DNA of 42,480 nucleotides, taken from contig QHXZ01000086.1 of assembly GCA_003223165.1 (NCBI GenBank), positions 16,399 through 58,878 of the forward strand, given 5' to 3'. The notes beneath the pieces were generated by a model. It was given only the letters and a program-made list of their open reading frames with translations. It ran no database searches and had not been told where the DNA came from. Below, piece after piece: positions 16,516 to 27,707 of this stretch; the first letter of the stretch is position 1, and each line of letters begins with the position of its first letter. The translations under genes were made by a program, and so were the position numbers. This DNA is from Acidobacteriota bacterium. GTDB taxonomy: Bacteria > Acidobacteriota > Polarisedimenticolia > Gp22-AA2.

Positions 16516-16928
16516 CGCTTCGCCTCCCCGGCCCCGGCCGCCCCGCCGGCCCGGCGCTCCAGGGCGGCGACCTTCCGGAGCCGCCGGCGGTGCCGCGCCT
16601 CGGCGCCGAAGCGCGCCTCGAGGAAGGCCCGCACCAGATCCCGCGCCAGCTCGACGCCGATCACGCGCGCGCCCAGCACCGCCCGGATCCCCGGGATCTT
16701 GTTGGCGGCGACCGACGCCCCGACGCCGCTGCCGCAGACCAGGATGCCCCGCGCCGCGCGGCCGTCACGGATCGCCAGGCCGACCGCCTCGGCGAAGTCG
16801 GGATAGTCGACCGGGGCGGGGCCGTCGGTCCCGAGATCGATCACCTCGTGGCCCCGGGCGCGCAGGTCGCCGGCGAGGGTGTCCTTGAGCTCGTAACCGG
16901 CGTGGTCCGCACCCAGGGCGATCCGCAT
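16512..16928 (-). CDS. rpiB: ribose-5-phosphate isomerase B with an internal gap
   Basis: RpiB interconverts ribose-5- and ribulose-5-phosphate. The N-terminal half is canonical: [20 protein letters not shown] and [20 protein letters not shown] with catalytic Cys65. The sequence then jumps from GIRAV (80-84) straight to [11 protein letters not shown]. In the family about 22 residues containing the CHDxxxA...HNxAN segment lie between these points, including the catalytic and phosphate-binding His/Arg. The gap is in frame near 16674-16679. The protein is probably inactive as written, or the DNA is misassembled. I use the ATG at 16928, where family homology starts. The upstream in-frame ATG at 16991 has no ribosome site. 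It is coupled to pgi by ATGA. Confidence 0.88.
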   Translation of the reverse strand: MRIALGADHAGYELKDTLAGDLRARGHEVIDLGTDGPAPVDYPDFAEAVGLAIRDGRAARGILVCGSGVGASVAANKIPGIRAVLGARVIGVELARDLVRAFLEARFGAEARHRRRLRKVAALERRAGGAAGAGEAKR

Positions 16929-17063
16929 CCCCGCCTCGCGCGCGCCGTCGCCCCGGCTCGGCCTCTCTCCGCGCATGGAACCCGTCGCCATGAAAACGAT
17001 GATAGCCCCGCCGTGCCTCCGACAGGAAGCAATTGATCGCGGAGGGGCGGGCCGCGGGCCCGG

Positions 17064-19310
17064 TCAGGCCTCGCGCATGCGCACGGGGCTGGCGGGGAGC
17101 CGGTCGACGGCGACGACCGCTCCCGCCCGATCGACCTGGCCGAAGGTCAGCACCCCGGTGGGGCAGGACGACACGCAGGCCGAACAGCGCACGCACTCCG
17201 GGTCGGCCATGGGCAGCCCCTTGTTGGCGAAGTTCATCACGTCGATCCCCTGGTGGCAGACGGTGGTCGGACAGGATGCGGAAGCGGCTGAAGCGGGCGT
17301 ACACGTGCATCAGGGCGGCGAGCGGGCAGAAGAAGCGGCACCAGAACCGGCCCGAGAGCCAGAAGTAGACGCCGTACCCGACGACTCCCGCCAGGAAGAC
17401 GTCCACCACCCACTTGTACGACAGGGTCGATCCCGACAGGGCCAGGTCGTTGAAGCGCCTCAGCCCGCCCCATCCGGGCTCCGCCCAGGAGACGACGCGC
17501 AGGGCCAGGAGCGCGAAGGCGACCGCCAGCACGGCCTGGCCCGCCATGTTCAGGCGGTTCCAGCGCTTGCCGTGCGGCATCTTGTGGCGGTGCGCGTCGC
17601 CGAGCGTCTCGGCCAGCGCGCCGCAGGAGCAGATCCATCCGCAGTAGGCGCCCTTGCCGAAAAAGTAGATCAGCGCCGGGATCAGCACGAACGTCTGCAC
17701 GAAGCAGATGGCGAGCCAGCCCCACAGGGGCGCCTCCGTGAAGACGTTGTAGACGTTGAGCGGCCAGGCCAGGATCAGGCCGTAGGCCCGCCAGAATTCG
17801 CGACCGTGGCCGTAGGCAACCTGCCGTGCGCGTCGAGCCAGGGGAGAAGGATCTCCGGCAGCAGGAAGAGCGGCAGCACTAGGATGGCCGCCAGGGTCAT
17901 CGTCTGGACGCGGACATAAGGCGTGCGGCGCCGCCGTATGCGGCGGACCCCGAAGGCGATCACCACGATGGAGTAGGCCAGGGTGTACCAGAAAGACGGT
18001 CCCTGGGCCGATGTCAGCACGATGCCCGCCAGCGACTTCGGGTCGCGCCCGGCGAGCCAGCGTCCCAGGCTGTAGGGAAACGCTCCGGCCCGGCGCGAAA
18101 GATCGTCGAGCAGGCCGCCCGACTTCCAGTCGTAGAGGGCGAGGCAGAACAGCATGAAGGCGGCGAGCCCGGCGACGCGCGCGGCGGTCCACTCCCCCGC
18201 GATCTTCACCCCGGAGCGCCGGAAGAACTCCAGCGGGGCCTCGCGCCCGATCATCGAGAAGACGACGTCGTTCTGCAGGTGGTGGCGCGAGCCGTCGGCC
18301 CGCTCGAGTTCCACGGCGTCGGGCCGGATTGCCCGCACCGTGCTGCCCGTCTCCAGGCGGATGCGGCCCGGCGTTCTGCCGGGGCCCAGGAACTCGCCGG
18401 CGGCGGTGGTGACCCGATCGGAGATCGGAGCCTCGATCGCCACGTCGGCGGAAGGATCGGCGGCGAGCCGGCGCAGGCCCTCCAGGTTCTCGGGCTTCGC
18501 CTTGGAGAACTCGCCACCGCGGTACGAAAGGGTCACCTCGGCGCCGCACTGCGCCAGGGCCATCGCTGTTTCCAGGGCGCTGTCGCCGCCGCCGACCACC
18601 AGGACCTTCCGGCCGCGGAAATCCATCGGGTCGTGCAGCCGGTTATAGACCTTGTCCAGATCCTCGCCGGGCACGTTCAGCTTGCGGAAGCTGCCGCTGC
18701 GGCCGATGGCCACGATGGCCCGCAGGCCGCGCACCGGCGCGGCGCCGCTCACCGCGGCCTCCAGGAAGCCGCCGGCGCGCCGCACCCGCTCGACGTGCCC
18801 CTCTCGGATCGGCACGTCGCGCGTCTGGGCCAGGAGCTCTTCGTACAGCGCTTCCTTCACGTCCGCGGTTACTTGAAGGTCGCCGGCCGGCGTCATCCCC
18901 CGCGGATAGGTGTAGATCGGCTTGGCCTTCGGAAAGTCGGCGACCGTCTGGAACGGCCGCTTCGCCTCGAACAACACCAGGTCGAGGCCGGCCTTGCGGG
19001 CCTCGAGCGCCGCCGCCATGCCGGAGACGCCCCCGCCGACGATGATCAGGTCGTGCACCCCGGCGGGCTTGCCGCGCCGTTCGCGCGCGAAGCCGGGCGA
19101 CGCCAGGATCGTCCGCACCGCCCGCGCCCCGGTGTCCGCGGCGAACTTGAGGAGCGGCACGCCGGCCAGATCGCCGGCGATGTACAGCCCCGGCACCGCC
19201 GTGCTTCCGTCGGCGCGCGTCTCGGGCAGCCTCTCGATCGTGCCGGCGGGCCAGCGCGTATGCAGCCAGCGGGCATAGCGCTTCAGGGGCGCGGTCAGGG
19301 ATCGGAGCAT
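17064..19310 (-). pseudogene. FAD/NAD(P)-binding oxidoreductase fused to NapH-type polyferredoxin, broken by two frame disruptions
   Basis: The intact first part (19310 to about 17830) is a flavoprotein with HDLIIVGGGVSGMAAALEA, the thioredoxin-reductase-like NAD motif VLVVGGGDSALETA, and membrane segments after about residue 370. Near 17797-17830 the frame shifts by -1. NapH-like membrane sequence then continues to about 17270 with YFFGKGAYCGWICSCGALAETLG and GRFWCRFFCPLAALMHVYARFSRFR. Near 17267-17275 a second shift (+1) leads into VCHQGIDVMNFANKGLP and CVRCSACVSSCPTG, ending at 17064. The first 4Fe-4S cluster motif expected after FRIL is reduced to one Cys, so bases are missing there. An intact protein would be a membrane electron-transfer enzyme. 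It starts 6 bp after the M20 gene. Sequencing/assembly error is a real alternative to a pseudogene. Confidence 0.8.
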
Positions 19311-19316
19311 CGGTTC

Positions 19317-20717
19317 CTAGCGCGCCGTTTCCAGGACGACCTGGTACAGCATCCGGGTCCCCCAGGTGAAGGCATCGACGGCGATCTTCTCGTCATTGGC
19401 GTGCATGGTGCGCAGGTCCTCCTCCTCGATCGGGAACGGCAGCAGGCCGTACGCCGCGATGCCCCGCTGGCGCAGGACCTGCGAGTCGGTGCCGCCGGGA
19501 GACATGTAGGGCACGACCGCGATGCCGGGGGCGACGCGGCGGGCGACGGTCTCGATGGCGCGGTAGAGCGGCGAATCGGTGGAAGACGGCCCGGGCGAAG
19601 GCCTGGGGTCCCGCGCGAAGATCACCTCGACCTTCGGATCGGCCGCCCCCTCGCGCAGCCCCGCCAGGAAGGTGTCGAGGTCGGTCCCCGGCAGGATGCG
19701 GCAGTTGAGGTTGGCTCGCGCCTCGGACGGGATGACGTTCTCCTTGTAGCCCGCCTTCAGGATGGTCGGCGTGCAGGTGGTGCGCAGCATGGCGTTGAAG
19801 TTCGGGGCCGCGGAGAGCGTCTCGAAGCAGCGCGGGCCCGCCTGCGGGTCCTCCAGGCGGCCCACGCATCCCGAGAGCTCGGGGGGCAGGGCGCTCACCA
19901 GGCCCGTGAAGAAGGCGCGGGTCACCGGGTTCAGCCGGGGCGGGAACGCGAGGGTGCCGATCCGGTCGAGGGCGCGCACCAGGCGGTCGATCGGGTTGTC
20001 GCCGACCGGGATCGATGAGTGCCCCGCCGTCCCGCGGGCCACGACGGTGAAGTCCTGGTAGATCTTCTCCGTCGTCTGCACCGCCACGTAGCGCGGCTTC
20101 CCGTCGCTGCGGATGACCCGGCCGCCCTCGTTGAGGGCCAGCTCGGCGTCGAAGAGGTCGGCGTGGTGCTCCAGGAGCCAGTCCATGCCCTTCGCGCCGC
20201 CTGCCTCCTCGTCTGCCTCGGCCAGAAACACCACGTCGCGCGAGAGCCTCACCCGGTTGCGCGCCAGGAGGAGCATCGTCTCCAGCTCGGCCGCCGCCAT
20301 CCCCTTGTCGTCGAGCGTGCCGCGCCCCCACAGGAACCCGTCCTTGACGATCGCGTCGAAGGGCGGCACGCTCCACCCTTCGCGCTCCACCGGCACGACG
20401 TCGATGTGGGACATGATGAGCAGCGGCCTCTTGGTCCCGGCGCCGCGGTAGCGCACCAGAAGGCTCCCCCGGCCCGGCTCCGACTCGAGGATGCGCGGCT
20501 CGAGGCCGGCCGCGCGCAGCGTCTCCGCCAGGTAGGCCGCCGCCCGCGACTCGTTCCCCGGCGGATTGCTGGTGTCGAGTCGGACCAGCGCCTTGAGGTG
20601 CTCCAGCCCCTCGGCGCCCGCCTTCGTGAAGTCGATCTCCTGCGGCGCGCCGGAAGGACCCGGGGCCGAGGAGGCCAGGACGAGGAGCACGGCAGCCAGC
20701 AAACGCGGGGGTCGCAT
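19317..20717 (-). CDS. secreted M20-family metallopeptidase
   Basis: This 466-residue dizinc peptidase of the ArgE/DapE/CPG2 group has a signal peptide (RLLAAVLLVLASSAPG). Zinc and catalytic motifs are complete: MSHIDVVPV (His ligand and Asp), WGRGTLDDKGM (bridging Asp), AEADEEAGG (catalytic Glu-Glu), an internal dimerisation domain with TAGHSSIP, and a late His in MHANDEK. It should hydrolyse exported peptides or acylated amino acids. The start ATG at 20717 has AAGGAGAG upstream. ATGs further upstream lack ribosome sites. A good promoter lies 40 nt upstream. The broken oxidoreductase follows after 6 bp. Confidence 0.93.
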   Translation of the reverse strand: MRPPRLLAAVLLVLASSAPGPSGAPQEIDFTKAGAEGLEHLKALVRLDTSNPPGNESRAAAYLAETLRAAGLEPRILESEPGRGSLLVRYRGAGTKRPLLIMSHIDVVPVEREGWSVPPFDAIVKDGFLWGRGTLDDKGMAAAELETMLLLARNRVRLSRDVVFLAEADEEAGGAKGMDWLLEHHADLFDAELALNEGGRVIRSDGKPRYVAVQTTEKIYQDFTVVARGTAGHSSIPVGDNPIDRLVRALDRIGTLAFPPRLNPVTRAFFTGLVSALPPELSGCVGRLEDPQAGPRCFETLSAAPNFNAMLRTTCTPTILKAGYKENVIPSEARANLNCRILPGTDLDTFLAGLREGAADPKVEVIFARDPRPSPGPSSTDSPLYRAIETVARRVAPGIAVVPYMSPGGTDSQVLRQRGIAAYGLLPFPIEEEDLRTMHANDEKIAVDAFTWGTRMLYQVVLETAR

Positions 20718-20763
20718 GAGGGGGCTCTCCTTCATCAGTGGTCGATCCGGGGTGTGGCGGGCT

Positions 20764-20792
20764 GTCATACCCCCTGACGCGGCCACCGTCAA
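20764..20792 (-). promoter_or_regulatory. sigma-70 promoter of the M20 peptidase gene
   Basis: Minus-strand TTGACG (20787-20792), 17-bp spacer, TATGAC (20764-20769). The predicted start near 20757 leaves a 40-nt leader to the ATG at 20717. Confidence 0.6.
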
Positions 20793-20862
20793 GAGGGATC
20801 CGCCTCCGGGGGATTCCCGCTCTCACGGCCGGCACCCGGCGCGCGGCCGCGACTCCGACGGA

Positions 20863-20892
20863 TTGCCGCTTCCCGAGGCGCTGTACTAAGAT
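20863..20892 (+). promoter_or_regulatory. candidate promoter of the M16 peptidase operon
   Basis: Plus-strand TTGCCG (20863-20868), 18-bp spacer, TAAGAT (20887-20892), about 50 bp before the GTG start at 20950. The match is moderate. TACTAA at 20884 is an alternative -10 with a short spacer. Confidence 0.3.
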
Positions 20893-20949
20893 GACGCGCC
20901 CGCGCCCGCCGGCGATGGATCGCGCCGCGCCCGCGGTCCGAGGAGCCGA

Positions 20950-22293
20950 GTGACCCCGCGTCTCTCCCCACCCGGAAAACGACGCTCGTCGAGCGTGCCG
21001 GCGGTGCGCATGGAGCGGCTGCCGAACGGGCTGACCGTGCTCCTGCGCGAGATGCGCGCCATCCCCGTGGTCTCGGTCTGGTGCTGGTACCGGGTCGGCT
21101 CGCGCGACGAGAGGCCCGGTGTGACGGGGATTTCGCACTGGGTCGAGCATATGAACTTCAAGGGATCGCGCAGCATTCCGAAGAGCGAGGTGACGCGCCG
21201 GGTCGAGCTGGCCGGGGGCGTCTGGAACGGCTACACCTGGCTCGACGTCACCACCTACTTCGAGACCGTCTCCAGCGACGCCCTCGATGCGATGCTGCGG
21301 CTCGAGGCCTCGCGCATGACGGAGTGCCTCTACTCGAAGCAGGAGGTCGAGCGGGAGCGCTCGGTCGTCATCTCGGAGATGCGGGGGGGCGAGAACGACC
21401 CGCGCTCCTACCTCGAGAGAGAGGTCAGCGGCACGGCGCTGCAGGCCCATCCCTACCGCTGGCCGACGATCGGCTACCTGTCCGACCTGCAGGCGATCAC
21501 GCGCGAAGACCTGTACGCGCATTACCGCCGCTACTACGTTCCGAACAACGCGGTGCTGGTCCTGGCGGGCGACTTCGAGACGCGCGCGGCCATGCGGCTG
21601 GTGAAGCGTCATTACGGCCGCATCGCGCGCGGCGCGGAGCCGCCCCCGGTGCGCACCGTGGAGCCGCCGCAGTCGGGCGAGCGGAGGGTGCTCCTGCGCC
21701 GGCCCTCGGGCGCCTCGTATCTTCAAGTAGCGTTCCCCGCTCCGGCCCTCACCGACGGGGACTTCCCGGCCCTGCTGGTGCTGGACGGCATTCTGGGGGG
21801 CGGACCGTCGATCAACGCCTGGGCCGGGGGGCGGGGGGCGGGTCCGAGCAAGTCGGCGCGCCTGTACCGGGCGCTGGTCGAGGCCGACCTCGCCACCGAG
21901 GCCGACACGCAGATCATCCCGACCCGTTTCCCCTATCTCTACCGGATCCAGGCGACGGCCAAGGCCGGGGTCGACCCGGAGCGCATCGAGCGGGCGGTGT
22001 ACGCCGAGATCGGGCGCCTGGCGGGCGGCTCCGTCGAGGCAAAGGATCTCGAGCGCGCGCGCAACCAGTTCCTGGCCCGCTATGCCCTGGAGAGCGAGAG
22101 CGTCACCGACGCCGCGCACCAGCTCGGCTTCTTCGAGACCGTCGCGACGCATAGAGATTACCTCGCGCTGCCGGCGCGGGTGAGGGCGGTGACCGCCGGG
22201 CAGGTGGCGCGCCTCGCCGCGGAGCGCCTGAGCGAGCGCACGCGCACCGTCGGCGTGCTCGTCCCGGACGCGGCCGGGGCGGGCGGCGCATGA
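20950..22293 (+). CDS. M16-family zinc metallopeptidase, catalytic subunit
   Basis: This 447-residue pitrilysin-type peptidase carries the inverted zinc motif HxxEH (GISHWVEHMNFKGS, about residues 60-73), with the distal glutamate in the ETVSSDALDAML region. The N-terminal barrel starts with ERLPNGLTVLLRE, and the C-terminal clamshell half (about 230-447) follows. No clear signal peptide is seen. The start is GTG (20950) with AGGAG five bases upstream. It overlaps the next gene by 4 nt (ATGA). This is the catalytic half of an active/inactive M16 pair of the kind known from Sphingomonas and many other bacteria. Confidence 0.92.
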   Translation: MTPRLSPPGKRRSSSVPAVRMERLPNGLTVLLREMRAIPVVSVWCWYRVGSRDERPGVTGISHWVEHMNFKGSRSIPKSEVTRRVELAGGVWNGYTWLDVTTYFETVSSDALDAMLRLEASRMTECLYSKQEVERERSVVISEMRGGENDPRSYLEREVSGTALQAHPYRWPTIGYLSDLQAITREDLYAHYRRYYVPNNAVLVLAGDFETRAAMRLVKRHYGRIARGAEPPPVRTVEPPQSGERRVLLRRPSGASYLQVAFPAPALTDGDFPALLVLDGILGGGPSINAWAGGRGAGPSKSARLYRALVEADLATEADTQIIPTRFPYLYRIQATAKAGVDPERIERAVYAEIGRLAGGSVEAKDLERARNQFLARYALESESVTDAAHQLGFFETVATHRDYLALPARVRAVTAGQVARLAAERLSERTRTVGVLVPDAAGAGGA

Positions 22294-23555
22294 CGCGCCG
22301 CCAGGAGCTCGACAACGGCCTCGTCGTTGTCGCGCGCCCCAACCGCGCCGCGCGCTCGATCGCCGCGCGCCTGGTTTTCGAGGCTGGCGCGGCCTTCGAT
22401 CCTCCCGGCAAGGCGGGGACGTCGTCCCTGGTGGCGCGCCTGCTCGACCGGGGCGGCGGCGGATTGAGCGCCGAGGCGATCGCGGAGGGGTTCGAGCGAC
22501 TCGGGGTGTCCTACGTCGCGCGGGCCCAGGGCGACACGCTCGACGTCGAGGTGCGCCTGCTCGCGGAGCACCTGCCCGAGGTGCTCCGGCGCCTCCGCCC
22601 GGTCGTCGCCGAGCCCGCCTTCCCGGAGGAGGAGGTGCGGCGCGAGGTGGGACAGACGCTCTCCGCCCTCGCCGAGCGCGAGCAGGACACCGGCGCCGTG
22701 GCCGAGGACGCCCTCGCCGCGGCGCTCTTCCCCCCCGGCCATCCCTACCGCGAGCCCGCCGTCGGCACGCGCGCCTCGGTCCCGCGGATCGGCGCCGCCG
22801 ACCTGGCCGCCTTCCACCGTGAGCGCGTCGGTCCGTCCGGATCGATCCTGGCCCTCGCCGGGGACATCGATCCCGATCGCGCCATCGCCCTCGCCGCGGA
22901 TCACTTCGGGGACTGGACGACCGGGCGGGGCGCCACGGGGCGTGCGACCATCCCCGATCCTCCGATGCCCGAGCGCGAGGTGACCCTCGTCCGTCGGGTC
23001 GAAGGGAAGACGCAGGCCGACCTGGTGCTCGGAATGCTGCCGGGGCTGCGACGCAACTCCCCCGATCTGCCGGCGGCCCTGGTGCTCAACAACGCCCTGG
23101 GAGAGTTCAGCATGGGAGGCCGCCTCGGCGCGGCCATCCGCGACCGGGAGGGCCTGGCGTATTACGTCTACTCGACCTTCGAAGCGGGGCTGGGCGCCGG
23201 GCCGCTGGCCGTGCGCGCCGGCGTCGCCCCAGACGCGGTGCGGCGCGCCCTCGATCTGATCCGCCGCACCCTCGAGGCGGTCCGGCGCAGGGGTCTGAAG
23301 CCGTCCGAGATCCGGGATTCGAAGCAATCCCTGGCCGCCTCGGTGCCTCGCCGCCTGGAGACCAACCCGGGGGCGGCGCGCACCCTCGCCGACTGCGAGT
23401 TCTACGGTCTCGGTCTCGACTATCCCGAGCGGCTGCCGTCCCTCATCCGCGCGGTCGAGCGCGACCAGGTGGCCGCCGCCGCCCACCGGTACCTGACTCT
23501 CGGGCGCCACGCGCTGGTCGTGGCAGGCCCGGCCCTCAAGGAGGCCTTGCGATGA
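22290..23555 (+). CDS. M16-family peptidase, non-catalytic partner subunit
   Basis: This 421-residue M16 fold has the family start QELDNGLVVVARPN and the conserved clamshell halves, including EGLAYYVYSTFEAG with its substrate-binding Arg/Tyr-type region. Where the catalytic subunit has HxxEH it reads TSSLVARLLDRGGGG, so it cannot bind zinc. Such partners complete the cleft and bind peptide for the active subunit. The ATG lies within the M16a stop (ATGA), and its own stop overlaps the start of the following D-aminoacylase gene in the same manner. Confidence 0.92.
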   Translation: MTRRQELDNGLVVVARPNRAARSIAARLVFEAGAAFDPPGKAGTSSLVARLLDRGGGGLSAEAIAEGFERLGVSYVARAQGDTLDVEVRLLAEHLPEVLRRLRPVVAEPAFPEEEVRREVGQTLSALAEREQDTGAVAEDALAAALFPPGHPYREPAVGTRASVPRIGAADLAAFHRERVGPSGSILALAGDIDPDRAIALAADHFGDWTTGRGATGRATIPDPPMPEREVTLVRRVEGKTQADLVLGMLPGLRRNSPDLPAALVLNNALGEFSMGGRLGAAIRDREGLAYYVYSTFEAGLGAGPLAVRAGVAPDAVRRALDLIRRTLEAVRRRGLKPSEIRDSKQSLAASVPRRLETNPGAARTLADCEFYGLGLDYPERLPSLIRAVERDQVAAAAHRYLTLGRHALVVAGPALKEALR

Positions 23556-25262
23556 CGCACCGACCCGGCCCGCCCCGTCCCCGACCGCCACGGGCGCTCC
23601 GCCTGACCCAGGTGGCCGCCCTGTGGGCGGCGCTCGCTCTCGCCGTTCCCGCCCCGCTGCCCGCGGCCGGAGCCGCGCCGCCGGCGCCCTCGCCGAAGGC
23701 CGAGACCTACGACCTGCTGCTGCAGGGCGGGAGGATCGTCGACGGCACCGGCAACCCGTGGGTCGAGGGCGACCTGGCCATCAGGGGAGACCGCATCGCC
23801 GCCATCGCCCCCCACCTCGACCCCGCCGGCGCCCGGCGCACCCTCGACGCGCGCGGCCTGGTCGTGGCGCCCGGCTTCATCGACCTGATGGGGCAGTCGG
23901 AGTACACGGTGCTGGTCGATCCCCATGTGGCCAGCAAGATCACCCAGGGGATCACGACCGAGTTCACGGGCGAAGGCGGCTCGGTGGCGCCGCAGCTTCG
24001 AGACCTACTTCCGCCGCCTGCGCGCGCGCGGCACGGCGGTGAACTTCGCGCACATGGTGGGCGCGGCGCAGGTGCGCGAGGCGGTCCTCAAGAGCGACAA
24101 CCGCCCTCCGGACCCCGAGGAGCTGGAGGCGATGAAGCGGCACGTGGCGCGTGCCATGGAGCAGGGGGCCTTCGGCCTCTCCTCCGCGCTGATCTACCCC
24201 CCCGGCGCGTTCGCCACGACCGACGAGCTGATCGCCCTGGCGAAGGTGGCCGCCTCCTACGGCGGGATCTACGCCTCGCACATCCGCAACGAGGGGGACG
24301 ACCTGCTGGCGGCGATCGACGAGGCGGCGCGCATCGGCGAGCAGGCGAGGATCGCCGTCGAAGTCTGGCACCTCAAGGCCGCGGGCGAGGAGAACTTCGG
24401 CAAGATGGCCGACGCCGTCAAGGCGATCGAGGGATATCGCGCGCGCGGCGTCGACGTCACCGCCGACATCTACCCCTACCCCGCCTCGATGACCGGCCTC
24501 TCCGCCAGCCTGCCGCCCTGGGCGTCGGAGGGCGGCAACGAGGCGCTGGTCGCGCGCCTCAAGGACCCCAAGGAGCGCAAGCGCATCCGGAAGGAGATCG
24601 AGGAGCCGACGACGAAGTGGGACAACCTGTACCACGGGGCCGGCAGGGCGGACAAGATCCTGATCGCCGGCGTGCGCACGGCGGCGAACAAGGAGTTCCA
24701 GGGAAAGCGCCTGTCGCAGGTGGCCGACCAGCGCGGCGTCGACCCGCTGGAGGCGATGTTCGACCTGCTGGTGGAGGAGAACGGCGTGGTCGACGCCGTC
24801 TACTTCGAGATGTCGGAGGACGACGTGCGGCGGGCGATGATCGTGCCGTGGGTGGCCTTCAACTGCGACGCCTCGGGCGTGCGGCCCGACGGCGTCCTGG
24901 GGGCGACCATGACGCACCCGCGCGCCTACGGCACCTTCCCGCGCATCCTGGGCCACTACGTGCGCGAGGAAAAGCTCCTGGGCCTGGAGGACGCGGTGCG
25001 CAAGATGACCTCGCTGCCGGCGCAGCGGATCAACCTGCGCGACCGGGGCGTGCTGCGCCCCGGCCTGTACGCCGACGTCACGGTGTTCGATCCCCGGACG
25101 GTCATCGACCGCGCCACCTTCGACAAGCCGCACCAGTTCTCGGAAGGGATCCGCTTCGTCTTCGTGAACGGGCAGGCGGTGATCGAGGACGGCCGCATCA
25201 CCGACCGCCTGCCGGGACGCGTCCTGCGCGGCCCCGGCTACGGCCGCGCGCCGGCGCGTTAG
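23552..25262 (+). pseudogene. exported N-acyl-D-amino-acid deacylase (D-aminoacylase) with internal frameshift/deletion
   Basis: The amidohydrolase starts with a signal peptide (WAALALAVPAPLPAAGA), then LLLQGGRIVDGTGNPW and APGFIDLMGQSEYTVLVD, then TGEGGSVAPQ. At about 23992-24000 the frame changes by +1 and continues at SFETYFRRLRARGTAVNFAH through ASHIRNEGDDLLAA, EVWHLKAAG and PDGVLGATMTHPRAYG to a normal C-terminus at 25262. Relatives have roughly 30 more residues at the junction, so a deletion is likelier than a single-base slip. The usual HxH metal motif is replaced by MGQSE, which I believe is normal for one exported subfamily. It overlaps the M16 partner gene by 4 nt (ATGA), which points to a peptide-degradation operon. 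Confidence 0.82.
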
Positions 25263-25299
25263 GGGGGTGTCCGGGCGTTTCCCGCGCGGGTCGCCGCTC

Positions 25300-27111
<1,812 letters not shown>

Positions 27112-27161
27112 GGGCGTGGCGTCCTCGGTCTTTTCGGTTGGATGGCGTCAAACGCCCGCGC

Positions 27162-27190
27162 ACTATATGAAAAGGGTCCGGGGGTGTCAA
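27162..27190 (-). promoter_or_regulatory. near-consensus sigma-70 promoter of the permease gene
   Basis: Minus-strand TTGACA (27185-27190), 17-bp spacer, TATAGT (27162-27167). The predicted start is near 27155, about 44 nt before the GTG start. It is one of the two strongest promoters in the window. Confidence 0.75.
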
Positions 27191-27257
27191 CCGGCCGCGC
27201 GCTCCCATGTAGAATCAGGATCCATCGGGGCGGCGACCGTCGCCGAGGAGGCGGCGC

Positions 27258-27707
27258 ATGGCGAGCCAGCGGGTGCGGGTCCGAACGGCCGGGGCGGCCG
27301 ACGCCGACGCCGTGGCCGATCTCTCGACGCAGCTCGGCTACCCGACCACAGGGCCGGAGGTCGCCGGGAGGCTTCGCCTCCTCCTGTCGAGCCCGGAACA
27401 GGCCGTCCTGGTCGCGGAGGACTCGGACGGGGCGGTGGTGGGCTGGCTGCACGCCTGTGTGCACCATTTCATTGGGGGGGAGCCCTACGCCGAGATTGCC
27501 GGGCTGGTCGTCCACGAGCGGCATCGCGGAGGCGGCATCGGACGCCTGCTGATGACGGAGGCGGAGCGCTGGGCGGCCAGGCGCGGGCTCAAGACCGTGA
27601 ACGTCCGCTCGCGCGTCGAGCGCGCCCTGGCGCACCGGTTCTACGAGGATCTCGGCTACGGCCGCGTCAAACAGCAGCAGGTGTTCCGCAAGACGCTTCA
27701 GGATTGA
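27258..27707 (+). CDS. GNAT-family N-acetyltransferase
   Basis: This 149-residue acetyl-CoA-dependent acyltransferase shows the GNAT core: RVRTAGAADADAVADL at the N-terminus, AEIAGLVVHERHRGGGIGRLL with the acetyl-CoA pyrophosphate loop (RxxGxG/A type), and AHRFYEDLGYGR at motif B. The substrate is unknown; the sequence resembles aminoglycoside/small-molecule acetyltransferase-like GNATs. ATG 27258 follows GAGGAGGC. TAGAAT at 27210-27215 could be a -10 box without a clear -35. The 3' end overlaps the convergent FAD oxidase gene by 10 bp. Confidence 0.92.
   Translation: MASQRVRVRTAGAADADAVADLSTQLGYPTTGPEVAGRLRLLLSSPEQAVLVAEDSDGAVVGWLHACVHHFIGGEPYAEIAGLVVHERHRGGGIGRLLMTEAERWAARRGLKTVNVRSRVERALAHRFYEDLGYGRVKQQQVFRKTLQD

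Noticed and set aside
12541-16806. A 1421-codon open frame on the plus strand opposite asparaginase, fbaB, fbp, pgi and rpiB
   Set aside because: It is the antisense of five well-recognised minus-strand genes. High GC and biased third positions keep the opposite frame open. Its composition matches no protein family.
17230-17840. Programmed ribosomal frameshifting to explain the NapH-fusion frame changes
   Set aside because: No slippery heptamer or downstream structure is seen at either site. The second site also lacks conserved residues, which slippage cannot explain.
25263-25299. CCCGCGCGGG palindrome between D-aminoacylase and the permease as a bidirectional terminator
   Set aside because: The palindrome is only 10 bp without a loop or flanking T/A runs, so evidence is too weak for a feature.
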